Below, piece by piece: positions 12,446-27,169 of a DNA stretch of 64,000 nt; within the stretch, counting starts at the first letter, position 1; every line of letters starts with the position of its first letter. The notes below the pieces were generated by a model that ran no database searches, was not told the origin of the DNA, and saw only the letters and a list, made by a program, of their open reading frames with translations. The translations under genes and the position numbers were made by a program. The stretch lies in NCBI GenBank assembly GCA_947462335.1, contig OX381721.1, positions 33,098,303 to 33,162,302 on the forward strand, read 5' to 3'. Source of the DNA: Harmothoe impar (Eukaryota > Annelida > Polychaeta > Phyllodocida > Polynoidae).

Positions 12446-15400
12446 CATTCAGACAGATAGCCACATGGCACTGTATGGACCAAGGCAGAGCTGATGCTGC
12501 AGGAAATCATGACTTTCAGTGTGATTGTTGTCAATTGATAAATGATTATAACCAGATATTACACTCCTGATATCTAATATATTGATTCAGTCATTATAAC
12601 ATTTAACATTTCTTTTTATTTATGTATAATATCGTGTTTTTCATCTTTATCTCATCGTGTATTAAACCTCTTTATACCACCCTCTACGTGTAGACAAATG
12701 AGACATGAATCAAAATAAGATTTCATCTTTTATTGTCATAATCACTACTTATATATCCTGTGTTCTTGGCAATAAAATTATTTTCAATTTTCAAACCTTA
12801 TACATTGAAAACCCAAGGAAACTGGAACTCGTCATAGTCAAAACTTAGGTTGTTGTCATAAATTATGGCAGGTGGCAATGCTGTCCTATAGAGAATGGTC
12901 TATGAATGTAGTTTCTAATCAGTGCCCCCTCCAGCGGTCCATCCCTTTTATAGGCTTGGTGTATTTTTGGTTGATCTAAGTAGCATGTCTTCTTATAAAT
13001 TACGGGCCAGTGGGTGAAGGTAATGGCCAAAAAGATATAAAGACAAATCAGCATCCTGTCACCCCTAATGGCTCATGATGACAATAGTTGATCACTTCTA
13101 CAATTGCCAGCAGCTATGTGCCAATAGATGCCTCAGTGTATGACAACTAAAGTTGTCATTGCGACAACCTAGAGACTTGTCAATATTGATGATAGTAAGT
13201 CTTCAAAATAAAAGGACTAGCTAGATGTACTAGGAAAGTGTAATTATAACAACACTGAGATAATGTCAATTATGCAGATGAGTTTCTCACATCATTTGAT
13301 CCCTGCTACTTAGCAGACCTAGCCCTTGCATTGGTCTTTGCCAGGATTGTCAATTTTGAAGGTGATCATATTATAAAAGGTCTGTTGGAAGAATAATTAA
13401 ATAGAATGAGCTGACCATTCTTTCTTTTTAATCAAATTTTAACAATCTGTACTACTGTGCATGACTCTCACTTTACCGTTCGCTGTATCCCTTGTTCTGG
13501 TGAACTACAACCATAGCTGAAGGTCATGCCTGCAATGACATTCTGAATGATGGCATTTTATCCAACATCAAAGATGAAAATGTAAATCCCCTGAGGGCCA
13601 AATGATGCTGAAACAAAGAATGTTATTCACTCTCTAACATATTTCTAATATGAGATACTGTATGTTTATCCACATAATAATCACACTAGTGGAATATGCA
13701 TCCAGTTCAGCATACTCATTAATATACCATGTGACCCCATCAAATATCAAACCTTTCCATTCTCACTACATATACCGTATTCAACATAATATTTCCCCAA
13801 AAAAAGTGGGGCGCTTATTGGGGGAGGGCGCTTATTAGGTCGAATATGCTATGGTATATCTCTTTAAAGCTCTTTGATGTGACCTTGTCACTTTACACCC
13901 ACACAGACACATATATCACTGCACTCCATGTCTATTATAATGTTCATAACTTTAATAAAGCTGATTAAACATGTTGTAGACAGGGTCATTATTCACACAA
14001 ACCAATTTTTTCCGCAAAATTCTGACCCTACAGATGCATTACGATGCAGCAAAGTGTAGGGTGGATGACTAATCAGTAATTTCAGCAATGGTCCTCATGG
14101 TCTATACCTGAAGGACTCCAAGAGTTGTATGTTAGTTGCAGAATAAGGAAGGCATACTGAACATATATTACTACTGAAGACATTTTAGATAAGTTATCAT
14201 TCAATCTTGTTGAATTGGACTTTTGTTATTATCATTGCTCATATTTCAACTGAAATGATAATTATAGTTTGTGATGGATCTCAGGGTTATCAAATCTGGC
14301 ATATTTTTTATAGGTTACGTTGTGATATTAAAACAGCATCCCATTTTGTCTGAATACTGGGAGGCAGAACCACTTGCAATCAAAATTAAATCTTTTCTCA
14401 ATGGGACAGGACAAATAAATTTCTTGAGGTGAGAGTAAAATATTGCATGAATATGATTTTTTTTCAACTTGTTCAATCTTTAATGGTCCTATCATATTTT
14501 ACAATGCCCTTGCCATATTCTGACATCCAAGAAAAACACACTGTGATGAGTAGTTAATTAATATCTTTGTGTCTTTGTGTTAAATACTCATCATCTTGAC
14601 AACTGGAGAAATCTTATATTGACACAAGCTGCCCAACTTATAATGTGATTGCAATGATTCTGATTGCAACTTAATTGAATGGGCAATTTAGGAATATTAT
14701 TGTTCAAGTACTTTGTGAAGAAGTGGTTCACAGCAGAGTATACTACTCATGAAATATGGTAGATGGCAGGAATGATGCATGTTGATAAATATACACTGAC
14801 AAGATGAATGCATAGTGCTCTGCCTAGACCCTGCTTTCTACTTCTCAGTGCAGCTGTAGAAGGCAGCTAGATGTGTGATTGATATCTCTGCAATGGTTTG
14901 CTCTGTAGATATACAAAAGTAACTCAATCTGTCTTACTCTAACTACATACAGTGCTGTAGGACCAGGTGGGCACCACCTGAGCAGTGTGCACATCTACTG
15001 TGTCTCCTACACGGATATTCCTAGGCTCCCTATACGACCATCTCTCAGTCACTAGTACCTAACCTAGTTAGTCATTTTTTGGCTCCCTATATGACCAACC
15101 TAGGTGAGTCTATATTGTTAGGTTGGTCAGTACAAGGTACACACCAATGATGAACCTAGTTTAGCCACTACTGACTGACCCCTCAGTCATTTTTGGATAT
15201 AACTTTGTCATTGTGACTAACACACCTATGACAAACCTAGGAGAGTCAGTACTAACTAACCCTTTACACCTATGGATATTCCATGTATAGGCCAGCTGGT
15301 GTGGTAAGTGAGTAATAGACAAACAGAATCAGCAATATACATATATTGCTGTAGATATTTTTCGAGAAGTGAAATCACTTGCTCTTAAATTACAGAATGA

Positions 15401-17346
15401 CAGATCTATGTGCTGACAACATACAGTTTCCTCCAATAAATTGGTTTAACTATTTCATTTTTTTTAGGTGATATAATCCAGCCTACATCAACCAGTTAAC
15501 CAGGCTGTTACAAAGACAAGTACACAATTGATTGTGCACTACTTCACGTGATTGATTTGCATTTGAATACACAATGGTTCACTTAGCATGAGTAGAGTAT
15601 CATGATGTGGGTAACAGATCTGAATCATTGAGAAAGTTCTTCCTGGACATGTGTGACCTGAAAGTTCTGATTGATTTGCTCAGGAATTTTCCCAACAGGA
15701 ACTGCCATATTGCTAATGATTAATTTGACTGAATGGCCCGTCTTTAATCAAGGCAGGTAATATCACTGCCAATGCCTGTCAACCGTTGTATAGCTGTGGT
15801 ATAGCTATTTATATCACCTGTAGATCTACCCCTGCCACCCCCACCTGCCTGCAGCCTATAGCGATGACTCTGGTTTCTCGGTATGGGCGGCCATTTTAGT
15901 TCTGAGCTTGCAATCTATCGTGAGACTTAGGCAGTGACCAGACACTCACACACCATAGCTTCCGGGGAACAGGCTGCAATATGAGAGCAGAGCCAAGGTC
16001 TCACGAGATTTCTGGTCTCAGTGGATACAGAGTGGCTGCAGGAACAAGTCCGGTTCCGGTAGAGGCCTATAGCTTACACCTTGGAGCCTGTAGAGTATAC
16101 CCTGGGTGACTGCAGTCTAACGCATACACAAACAGGTTACTGGCTATCACATCGAATCTAGCTATCACATGGTTTCAGTGTTTGGTGGCGCTAGCCGGCT
16201 GCAGAACAATAATGAGTAAAGTGTATTCAGCCATTCAGGCATTGACAAGCATGCAGTTCTGGCTTTTGATGGTTGATCGGAATTACACACAGTAGCATCT
16301 AAGGGTTGCATATTGCTTCACTCTGCTATGGCCCTGTTATAACAATGCATAACTGCAGCCCTGAGGCATCTTCTTCCTGGTGCTACATTCATACATGATG
16401 CATTGATGCATCAGGCCGACCTTTTGCAGTTAGAATGACGTCTGAATATAGTTAAATCATTCCCAAAGCACAATGACTGGATTCAAGTGCTCAATTATTG
16501 TCAGACTGTCTAGAAGGACATATATTACGATATCTCATAATGACGGATTTTTGATAGACCTACTTGAATATATTTTGTGGAATCTAGGTACACTGAAATG
16601 CAGTAAGGACATTCCTATTGCTGATAAAGACCCTCCAAACAGAACTCAGGAATTGAACATTTGTAACTGGGGAGAATCTTGGAAAGTCACCATAACATAA
16701 GAAAGACACATCTTATATTCACAAAATGAATTGAACGCTTGCAACTTGGGCGAATGACAAGTTAAAACTTGTTCAAAAAACTTGCTCAAAAAACTCCTTC
16801 AAAAAACAAGAAATTCCCTAGAATATGCCGCAAAACGTTCACAAAACCTTCAAATATCTTCTGGGGATCCTAAGTCAAGACTCAAGAATGGCACGAGTTC
16901 TGCTTGAGATTTTGTTTGGAGGGGAGGCTACTGAGTATGTACAGTGTATGGAGCAAGTACCAGACCCCCTCACAGTGGTAGTTTTGTGGTACACTGAGAG
17001 TGGATAGGTCAGCAGTATGACTTATAGTGCCTCACTGTTAAGAACCAGTCAATAACAGCAATGGATCGGTGCATAGGTCAGGCTATGATGAATGGGGCAT
17101 GAATATCACAGGTTAAACAGTGAAGCAGTGGTGGCAGACAACTGCCCAGACTCTGCTGCCATGACTTATAGTTCACTTTGGAAATAATGAGTCTAGCAAC
17201 AAGCATGGGCCCCTGCTGAGAACTAACGACCTACGGAGGTGATAAGGAGTATAGTCTGCAATGTTCATCTTGGGGGAGGGCGTAAACTGTAGACAAGAAG
17301 GTGACATCTTGTGACTAAAGGTTGAAGTTATAAATGGAGGCATTTA
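12446..17346. other. gene-free host DNA
   Basis: No supported gene. Segments near 13545-13600, 14285-14450 and 17090-17230 are diverged copies of blocks at about 0.96, 3.4 and 5.9 kb, in the same order. This is a second, more eroded unit of the same duplication. Open frames of 60-75 codons carry no recognisable motif. The remainder is unremarkable AT-rich sequence. Confidence 0.5.
15005..15280. repeat. degenerate repeat rich in CCTAGGT and GAGTCA words
   Basis: Between two copies of the word ggatattcc, the segment repeats variants of gaccaacctaggtgagtc and its complement several times (near 15010, 15057, 15100, 15130, 15160 and 15235). It looks like a small foldback or MITE-type element. Target-site duplications and exact ends were not resolved. 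Confidence 0.35.
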
Positions 17347-17726
17347 CAGTGGCGGATCCAGGATTGTCTAGAGGGGGGCGCAAACCTGGCCAACCCAGAG
17401 TCACTATGTGTTTCCGGCGAGTGAAACACATCGGCTATACTATGGGGGTTTGGGGGCATGGCCCCAAGAACGGTTTGATGATCCAGACTTGAAATGGTGC
17501 ATTGTCATGCATTTTAGGACACAAAATATCAAGACTCAGCCCTCTCCTCCCACCATCAAAATCAGAGGCATTCAGTCAGGCCCTATGAATAATACTCCAA
17601 AATCTCTTTATCTCTTACCCTCTTTTCTTCTCATTTCTTTTGTCTTCGCCCTGTTTTTTTTTTTTTTTTTGTTTTTTTGAGGGGGGGGGGCAAGGTCCGT
17701 CGGCCACCCCGCTGGATCCGCCAATG
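17347..17726. mobile_element. MITE with CAGTGGCGGATCCAG termini
   Basis: The left end reads cagtggcggatccag and the right end is its near-complement ctggatccgccaatg, giving about 15-bp TIRs around 380 bp. The interior holds a T-run followed by a G-run near 17656-17690, and a 90-codon ORF that is not a transposase. Termini of this type are widespread in animal genomes as non-autonomous DNA transposons. I recall them from hAT-like families but cannot confirm the superfamily, and no clean target duplication is visible. Confidence 0.65.
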
Positions 17727-20700
17727 ATGATATTTAAGCTACAGAAAGTGTTTCACCATGCAAGGGCCTATTTACCTACCCCCCAACATTCCTGAGGTTG
17801 GAGCTGTATATTGTATTAAAAGGTAATGCAGACATATATAAACACATACATCCCCATTTTCAATCTTTGCTTTAACCCATGGCAAATAAATCTGCACTAA
17901 AAACTGCCAAACCATGACTTTTCTCCATATGCAGAAGTTGATATTCAGTGAGGTCTCTATATTACCAAGTAGGCTGTCTTACTTAGGATCATGGATACAA
18001 GGAATGTACTGACAACCATACAATCATTGACAATTTATGTATAGAATATGAAAACCAATTGGATGGTACTGACTTGGTTAATTCCTGATCTCAAAACGTG
18101 TGCAGACTGCAACAGTCCATCCATGTAGGCTTTTAATGAAACCTAATTCCATCTAATTAGTTACAGCACCTTATGGAATGTTTGCCAATTAATTGCTTTA
18201 TAATGATAGTTAAGTTGGTCTCTGGCGGTCTAGAGTCTAATCGGTGCAGACCATAATCCATCAGTAAGCCATATTCTCATCATTCTGAATTTCCCTTGGG
18301 TATGTGTAGCCTAGTGTTTCCCCTATTTTCTCTTTTCATTTCAAATGTACCTTAATTCTTGCAGAAGTGTGATATGTAAGGAAAGTGACCATAGCTGGTG
18401 ACCATATGAGAAAATTATGACGCGTTACACTTACTCTCTCTCCCTACCTTGATGTTTTCATGGCGGCTTACTTGAAACATGAATCACCAGACTAGGTTGG
18501 TGCTTTTGTGCATCCTCTCACAACATTAGTGAGCTTAAACAGAAATGAAACCCCCTTCCCTTAAAATGTGTAAGGATGCATACAGCAGTAGTAAACGAAA
18601 CCGAATCCACCTTCCTTTAGGATATGTAAAGATGCATACAGCAATTTATATATGACAATAAGATCAGAATGTAATACCAACCTCTGATAGTAAGTGACTT
18701 CTGACTACAGGAAAGCAGCCATTTCCACTCTTATAAGTGATTGACTTGTCTGAGGTTTCCCCGAGGTATGCCTGCAGATAGTGAGGTATGCCTGCGGATA
18801 GTGAGGTAGATATTGTCGGGGGCAGGGCTCTATAAGAGGATTAGGTTGGCAGCATGCAGGCTATCACATGGCTTCTATTAGTTAAAGTGGGTATATCCAA
18901 TTTTTAACGAAATTCTAAATCCTACATACATATATGTTCCCCAATACTGTAAAAAATATATCATTTGTGGGTTGGTGCACATTAAAATGGTGCCCATGGG
19001 CAGTAAGAGCTCAGGAGCTGCTGGGTCTCTAGGGTTTTCTAGTGGATTTCAATGGGTAGGGGAATAAAATTGTGCACGATTTTATTCAAAATGACCATAT
19101 ATTGAGCAATAAAATAAAATTGTAGCAAAATCAGAGGGAATGAGGGTAATGGAATAGATAGTAGTTGAGTATACCATTTGTGAAAATTCTAACTCATTAT
19201 TGGAGAAATTAATTCTTTTGTCCCACACATCGGATATACCATTTAAATTGTCTTATTAGTTTAGTATTAGGATTAATAGATTTAACATATGTTTCCTATA
19301 TTTCCCAGGGGTGTTTGTCATATGCTTTGACCATAGTTATATGACCATATCTAAATTGGGATTTACAATATGTCATTTCCCACATGCAAGGCTAATTCCT
19401 TATTCCTTATCTCACCAACAGCAGGCCATTCTGAATAGTACCATTTCAATCAACTGGAATGTGGTAATTCATGAGCTAGTAAATCAGGTTTTAGTGTTGT
19501 CCCTTCAGATGGAAGGAACCATTACTTGATCTCCAAGATCTATCACTAGGTACATCGTTCCTTCTGCTTCAGGAGACCTTCATTGACTAAAGCCCCTAAT
19601 CATGTGCGCAATGTCTCAGTTGTCTTTTGTTGTAATTCCTTTCAATTTGAAACATTGTGTTATTAGTTTATCTGATGTTGTATCTTCGAGTTTTCTCTGT
19701 GTTTCTTCTTTACATGTTGCAATCCTTCAGTCTTCTTGTAAGAAATTCTACCAAAAAAAGCAAGAAAACTGCCAGCACGGCTCATATGTACCCCCTTAGA
19801 TAATGTTACAGATCATCAACCTGACTTATATTAACCCTCACTCTAATAGGCTTGAATTTGGTGGTAAATGGTCCTATAAATATGCCCTTGCATATAAAAA
19901 CACAAAGTTGCAGATGGAAAAGAATTATAACAAAAGATAACTGAGACATTGCTCAAAGCACACACTCTCTACCTGTGTAGCCAGCCCCCTGTTTGCTGCC
20001 TTCCCTCAGTGCCTCCTGCATTCTCTGTGCAAAGCAGGCTCTGCCAATATCCAGAACTTTACCAAGGTGAATTTTAGCAACACAGGATTGGGGCTCTAGT
20101 CTTAGTCACCATGCTGACACTGATAAGGGCTCACTGCCTACTGGGAGAAGCCGAGGAACACAGAGGGAAAGTCTATAAAACTGGCTTATTAAAATGTATG
20201 TTATTTCTTGGCAATCCTAAGTATGATTCACTATTCCCCATGTTTGATTCAAGAGCACACACTAATCTATATTATGGGTAAATAGATTGAACAGCAAATT
20301 GCTAGAAGATTCAGCAAATGGGTTACAAGAAAACTGTTGCAAACTTTAGCCCCACAGTGCCTACAGTGTTTACAGTGCTACCTGCGTTGTGAAAATTATA
20401 ACACTAGTGTAAATAACGGCTCGGGGGAGGATTTCCCTTCATTTTAGGGACCTGCTATGGTCTGTGTCCCCTCTCGGGTTCACTAAGGATATCGCCCTGG
20501 CTACTTTTGATTAAAGCAGTGCTCACTGGGAGGTATAGCTGGTGGTTTTATTTATCAGTTCAGAGCTGGAACGTCAGGATTGATGTGCAATATAAAATAC
20601 TACACATTAAGAACAGCATGATCCATACCTATTGTGTTTATTTCGTGTCTGTCAACATGGTTGTTCTTCAGCACTGTTAGTAGATGATTTAACACTGTAT

Positions 20701-21833
20701 GAATTATTGTCATGAATAGATCAACCACTGGGCCTTTCATTTTACAAATTACAAAGTTGTATAGAACGGTGACGAAAGAATTTGACAGTTGATTCTTCCT
20801 TATTGCTTGTGCATATGTTAGATAGATGCAGAGGAAAATATTGAATAAGAGGTACATAGGTATTTCAGGAAGTTGATGCAAGTCTTAGCTGCCATGGTTA
20901 TCTCCTTGAATCGGCTAAATATGAAATCATGACACCTACTTTTGCTATATGGATTTCCCTAGTGCTTCCTTGTCTGCTAAAGTAGCAACCATTAGCTTAA
21001 GGGCAAGCTTTTAATGACATTGGGATTTACTGCTATTCATCAAATTTCAAAGAGTAAAATGCAAAGGCCTCAAGGCCAATGGATACTGAACCACATTGGA
21101 CCTTGTTCTCTGCTAGTAATTTGCTGGAAGAGACACATAATAGAAACCTATTCGTCCAGATATCTACCTTGAAAAATCTATTAACTATTATCAACACTTT
21201 GGGAACAATATGGGGATTCCTATTAGGTCGGAATTTAACATGCTTTATCAATTATAGTCCACATATCTATGTTCAAGGAAAGCTGTTTAAGACCAAGCTT
21301 GAAGTAACTACATTGGCTCATGGCTCAAAAAAGATTACTAGGTAACACTATATTTAACTTGGCTTTTCTAGTTAGACTCATAAGGAAATGGTTCTGTTTA
21401 CAATGACAATTTAAATTGTGTTCTATGTATAGCGATCACATTGCCACAATGCAGTGTGACAACACAAAAAGCATTGTCTGCAGATTGCTTTAGATATTCC
21501 TGTTTTATGAAGATTTAAGACAAACTTCAGAATGAGGTCTTGCTTCAATCCAGGCCTGTCTTTCTGGTCTGCCTCCCATGTACGTACATTGTCTGTATAT
21601 ACAGAGGCATCGTATTACTAAGCTGCTGCGCTAATTATGCCTACAGAACCAGATAATGAACTGGAGATCTGGCACCCTAATCCTACTAATAGATTGCAGA
21701 AGAAGATATCCTTAGCTGCGCCAGGGGATGGGAGGAAATATAGAAGGTAAGTTGAGAAGTCTGGCTGTCCTACTTTTGGAGTTCAAGTTGCCTGAACTCA
21801 TGCAAGCATAACAAGCATGGCGGTATCGCAACA
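17727..21833. other. gene-free host DNA leading into the third duplicated unit
   Basis: No supported gene. From about 19930 onward the sequence parallels the window start (1-1130), marking a new copy of the duplicated unit. The stretch 18885-19230 belongs to a repeat annotated separately. A block near 19345-19420 recurs near 32735-32810. Small ORFs (up to 93 codons) are not conserved between copies. Confidence 0.5.
18885..19230 (+). repeat. dispersed repeat, partial copy related to 62345-62877
   Basis: It begins with agtgggtatatccaattttt and contains cccatgggcagtaagagctc and ttgtgcacgattttatt. The same landmarks occur in inverted orientation at 62345-62877 (…aaattggatatacccatttt). Presumably this is a small transposon family. 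No target duplication was established. Confidence 0.5.
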
Positions 21834-22165
21834 GGCTGTGTCTCACGACCTTGGGACAATGTTTTTGTCTCTGATCGGGTGCCGTCTCTGACCGGCTGCC
21901 GTCTCTGACCGGCTGCAGTCTCTGACCAGGTGTCAGAAAAAGGTGTTTTAAAAAGAATTATACTCATATATATAAGGATTTGGAAAAACGTTATGGCGGT
22001 TGTTGTATAATCATAGTTATAATTATAATTTGCCTCCTGCTGTTAGTATTTTGACCCTATCAAGCCAAGCCGGTCAGAGACGGCACCCGGTCAGAGACGG
22101 CACATGGTCAGAGACGGCACCCGGTCAGAGACAAAAACATTGTCCCAAGGTCGTGAGACACAGCC
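21834..22165. mobile_element. MITE with GGCTGTGTCTCACGACCTT termini, copy 1
   Basis: The 332-bp element begins ggctgtgtctcacgacctt and ends with the complement aaggtcgtgagacacagcc. It is flanked on both sides by AACA, a probable 4-bp target duplication. Next to each end is a row of about 17-bp repeats of the type ggtcagagacggcacc (three to four per side, in inverted orientation), looking like binding sites for a transposase. There is no coding capacity. Related copies are at 59558-59888 and 63442-63747. The superfamily is not assigned. Confidence 0.8.
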
Positions 22166-25100
22166 AACAGCAAGCATAGCGTGCAGGCTTACAATGGATA
22201 AACGTTCGTAGCATAGCCACAAGCATGGCCTGCATATTTTACAATCCATTGAATGGGCAGCCTGGCTTAGCTTTCGATAACAAGCTGGTTATAACACATC
22301 GTAATATTTAAAGGGATATCAGCCCTAATCTAATGCAATTTACAATGCTAAAGTGACATCCACCAAGTTGTGATTTCGTAGAAGTTTGGTTATTCAATTT
22401 TGTGCCCTTGATTTATTTTGAGTGTCTAGATGGATTACTGTGGTTCAATGAGAGTTAACCATAGCATGGTAATGCTTGTGTTTTCTTACTAGATAGGCTC
22501 AAGCTTATTTTGTCAGTCCCTCTTGCTTTTTCTGGAGTTTTGACTTTTTAGTTGTGTGTGTAAGGTAAAAAAAGAGAAGGTTTGTTTCAGGTCACCTGAC
22601 CGGCCCTATGAAAACAGGGCCGACCCTACGTTTTTTTATGCAATTTTGAAGAAACTTTCGTATTCTCACCCTTCGTTGGTCAATTCAAGGGTCTTTGGAG
22701 AGGCTGCCTAGTACTTTTATGTTTAAAAAAAAAGCTTAAAAAAAACTAACAAATCCAACTTACCGACCCTACATTTTCTTGCCATGTTACCTGAAACATA
22801 CCTTCTTTTTTAGCCTAATCGCCATATTAACTTATTGACTGACCAGCTTAAATGCTGTACCTGTAATAGGTAAGTACTGCTCCTGGTGCTCGGTCTGCTC
22901 TGGTTTAACCCCCTACGGTCACCCAGAGCTATACAGCCCATGTACCAGACAGACTACAATACAGTCACCCAGACCTGTACACTCCCCACACACCAGACAA
23001 AAACTGCCCCATAGACAGGGCCCCTTTCTATGCCAATGCCGAGACAAGTTTACCGCTGCCCTCATTCCTGCCTCCATTCACTGCCATACTGCCCTTTGTC
23101 TGTTGTAGAGACTCCTGACCCAAAGGCTGTTCTGGCGGTTCTTATTGGGTTAGGTCTACTTGATTGTAATGCCTCAACCCCTCATTGTTTGGATTAGAGA
23201 CCTACTCTCCATAGCCCGCTTCAGCTGCGAAGTCCCTCTAGTCAAGATATAGTTTGACAAAAGTTTTGCTAAATGCTGCTGTTGGGTGATAAGATGCTTG
23301 TAACATCACAAGGGACATCATCTTTTGATGTGAGGCAGGAAATATTATTGAAGTTGTATTGTAAACCATCCAAAGCCCTTTGACATATAGCCATGTATGA
23401 ATGACTCTAAGAAGTCTTAGACTGGACACCAACCTAGGCACCTATGCCACCTGTGAAAATAGAGGAGAGCTACATCCCAATTTTTTTTTTTCCTGATATT
23501 CCATAATAGATATATGATCATTCAGGACTAGAATAAGTCCTCGTCCACAGGAGTATTTACTACTTAACCTACCCTTAACATAACCAGATTCCAGTTTGTG
23601 CAGTCAGAACATGAATAAGTATTGGTATTTTGGTCCTGAAGTCTGCCATATTTGGTCATGTGTTAAGTTTAGAAACACTCATCTGACTCCTGAGACATCC
23701 TGCAAGAATCAAATTTGACTCTTTTCTCCTCTGAGACTGTCGTATTAGTCTGTTGATTGGACTGGAGTAAAACATTTGTTTGTACAAATTTTAGTGATTG
23801 TTTAACAAGGTCCAAAGATCAGGCTAGTTCTTGTTGGTTTGACTGACTGGATAATTGTCATGTTGTTGCTGGGAAAAAGAGACAATTATCATAACACAGT
23901 CACATTTGTTTGGATAGCCATTCAAGAGGAAACTATGTCATCCGTCCAAAAGGGAATACAATCTGTAGTTGGGGGATTTAAATCGTGGAATTAGGTATCA
24001 GTACTCAAATAAGGAAATCTGGGTCAGAGAAAAATTTGTATTTTGGAATGATATTTTAATCATGTCATAAAGAAAACCTTATTTTCTTTTGCACTTTATT
24101 AGAAACATTGGGATGGATATATTTTGCCTGATGGACAGTCTATCACATCTCCACCAAAAACACTCCAACCTATTATCTTACCCCCCTGCCATGTACAATT
24201 CTACGTGACTCACTGAATTATCTCTGCATCAGCCCACCCCCAGTTACCTGGTGTATTCCAATGTTTGGTCTCTCATTAAGTATACAGGTGTTTGTTCTAG
24301 ATGGCCATGTTATTGACCTGCAGGGAGTTTATACAGGGCAGAACCAGGGTGTCTATGTCACTGACTGATTAAGATCTTTTGGTAATAATGCCTGTGCATT
24401 ACTATAGATACATAGCAGATGTGAGAGGGGAAATTATTAGTGTGACACATCAAGAACCACTTAACAACAGGCTCTGTGCCATTCTGTGAATTTCTCTACC
24501 ATGTAACGCTGCTGGGAGCTAGAGTCTGTCTTAAAAACAGAATACCCTAGCTTATCCTCCGGTATCACAGTGCTTGTATGTCCCACCGTCACCAATGAGG
24601 GCCGACGTAACAATTGTACGTGGCAGACTCCAGCTCCCAGTAGCATCACGAAGAAACATGGATGGATTTGCTGGTTTTTGCTCTGGAGACTACCATGTAC
24701 TTCCCCAGTAACACATCATCACAAACTATATATAAACACACTGTTATTGTGCTTACATTTGTTCCAAAGCACAGAGATGACACAACAGTGCTCAAATTCC
24801 AGCCTTAATTCTTTATTTTAAAGATAATACTGGAGAACCTTGCCTTGGGTTATATCTGGCAAATCAACCGCAATGCAGCAGAGTCTAATAACATGTAAAC
24901 TACCTTCATTTTGATCCACAGAGCAGCTAATAGTACAGGTAATAAAACTGCCAATACCAGTACTCTAGCTATAAAGCATGCAAACAGATTTACTACTCAG
25001 CACCCTACCCCCTACTTACCTGGCTGCTGCCTGTCTGCATCCTCTAACATACACAGACAGATAAACTAATAGATAGAGCTAACAGTCAGAAATGGGTGGT

Positions 25101-26689
25101 ACAATAATGAGTAATATTTGAACAAGTAATCTAGCTTTGCTATACAACCCTGACTATTGATGTTGTCCCATAATTATCCAGTTATAGATTGACTGTGGTG
25201 TAGATGTGGGTAGGAGTCTGGAGCTATGAGATGGGGGCAGGAAATATAGGTATCACGAGATAGGCAATGCTAGTTTATGTCAGATCACTGGGAATAACAT
25301 AAATACAAACACTGGAAATCCGCTGTATTATTCTTGATAACACTGGCCTAAAGTGTGCTCAAACTTATCTTTCCCATTGAAAGAGTTACATGGATCATAG
25401 GAAAATAATTAGAAATGTTAGAATACTAATATGCATGTTGAGGATTTTAGGAGTTTTGTATTAGGAAACAGGTATTGTGGTTGGTTTGTACTGAGTTATG
25501 GCACCTTGTGGTAAGGCATGGTGGTCAGGGTGTGTATGCTGGTTAGAAACCAATCAATAGGCCTGATAGATTGGTCATATGACACCAACAAGCTCTAGCT
25601 CATGCCATGACGGATGGTGTATGAATATAACAGGGTAAATGGTGAAGCAGTGGTGGCAGACAACTGCCGAATCTTTGCTACCATAACATATAGTCCCCTC
25701 TGAAATGATGAATCCAGGAGCAAACATGAAGCTGTGCTATGGGCCAAAGGCCTACGGGTGAGGATCGTCTGGTGTAGGGGCAAAGTGTAGTTATGGTGTA
25801 GGGATGGTGAAGGTGTACAAGCCCAAGGGCAGGAATTTATATGCAGCCATATATATATATAAACATACATGCCCACTATTGACCTTTTATGTATTCAATG
25901 CTTGGTATTTCCAGACATGAAGTAGGTCTGGTCTAACATGTATACCAAACAATCCCTGAACATCAACAGGGTATTAACCTTGTTATTAACTTTCTTACTA
26001 GTATACTTTTTTCATTGGGGTTATAATTTTTCTAAAAATTCATTGTTCATAGATTTTTTGGGATCACCTGTGTGTCCTTGCAATAGAATTTCTTTTGTTT
26101 AACCTAACCATGTCATTACCAGTGAGCAATTCCTAGTTGATATTGGGATGATCTTTTTTGGTTTTACCTGTATGCTTACTGTAGTCTGTTTGTGTTCTCA
26201 CCTGAAAAACATAAATAATACGGATTAGATAACAACAAATATAAAAGTCATATATAAGAAATAAATAAGATAAATCAATTATGTTGAGTCAGCAGTAAAT
26301 TAATAGGAAATGTGACATACAAAAACACAAAGTGATAGTGCTAAAGAACTTGTGGTTGTACAGAAAGATAAAAGTGTTTATGATAAAGTAAAAGAACAGA
26401 GGCGTGGCAGGAGGACTAGCCTCTAAATTTATGTTACCAGCATGATCAGTATTTCTAATTGTTGTAACAGTCTGCTGCTTATTTTTGATCTAAGTATAGC
26501 CACATTTCAGCAGATAGTAGATGATGTAAGAGTAATTCCTAGTTAAAACATTGGTAGTAGGGCATTTCTTATTTTAATGATGATCAGAGAAACTCCCTAG
26601 GCAGCTTGTCCATGTTAAACCTACTACAAATGTATACACTGTGTTTAAGGTCAGTGAACAGTGCCATACTCAGTGGTAGGGTGAATGCC
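22166..26689. other. gene-free host DNA of the third duplicated unit
   Basis: No supported gene. Blocks equivalent to those at 3.4, 4.2 and 5.9 kb occur near 23.58, 24.2 and 25.6 kb in the same order. One MITE (22566-22806) is annotated separately. The short ORFs show no motif and no conservation of frame with the paralogous unit. Confidence 0.5.
22566..22806. mobile_element. MITE of the GGTTTGTTTCAGGT family, copy 1
   Basis: About 240 bp with imperfect TIRs: the left is agaaggtttgtttcaggtcac and the right is gttacctgaaacataccttc. Internal hallmarks are ggccgaccctacgttttttt and a central gtctttggagaggctgcct. Other copies are 47607-48085 (interrupted), 51185-51416 (inverted) and 58053-58302. 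Non-autonomous, no ORF. Confidence 0.7.
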
Positions 26690-26910
26690 CCTGCCCCCAC
26701 ACATCTCTGACTGACACAGTTGTATGTGACTGAAGTCAGCTGCAATATTAATGAGGCTTCACAATGCACACAATTAGTACCAGTCTGTCATATGGGGCAT
26801 GTAATTAGTGAGGTACGTGTCCTCCAGCAATCAGATGGCACTATCACTATACAGCATACTACTGTACGTGGTACTGTACCATCTGTACTATAGTGTAGCA
26901 GGTCACCAGA
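26690..26910. other. strongly conserved duplicated noncoding block, copy 2
   Basis: Partner of 7049-7271, and far better preserved than the surrounding duplicated sequence. The same landmarks (gactgacacagttgtatgtg; ggggcatgtaattagtgagg|gtacgt) are present. Copy 2 lacks about six bases near 26845 and has one extra base near 26860. The minus-strand ORF running through it (to 26584) has no counterpart in copy 1, so it is not taken as a gene. Confidence 0.5.
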
Positions 26911-27111
26911 TACTGGGTGCCCCCTGGTGTTTATTTGTCCCCATGCTTAATAGTCTTTGCTGTTCTCACACTAGGCAAAAATGAAAACTAAACACTCAAA
27001 TTTTACTGATTGTACCTTTTAATGAATTTGTGTTGAGAAAATGGTTTATCATTCTGGATTAACCTTCATTAATTTGTGTCCATCATATAGAAAATGGTTG
27101 AATACTACCTG

Positions 27112-27169
<58 letters not shown>
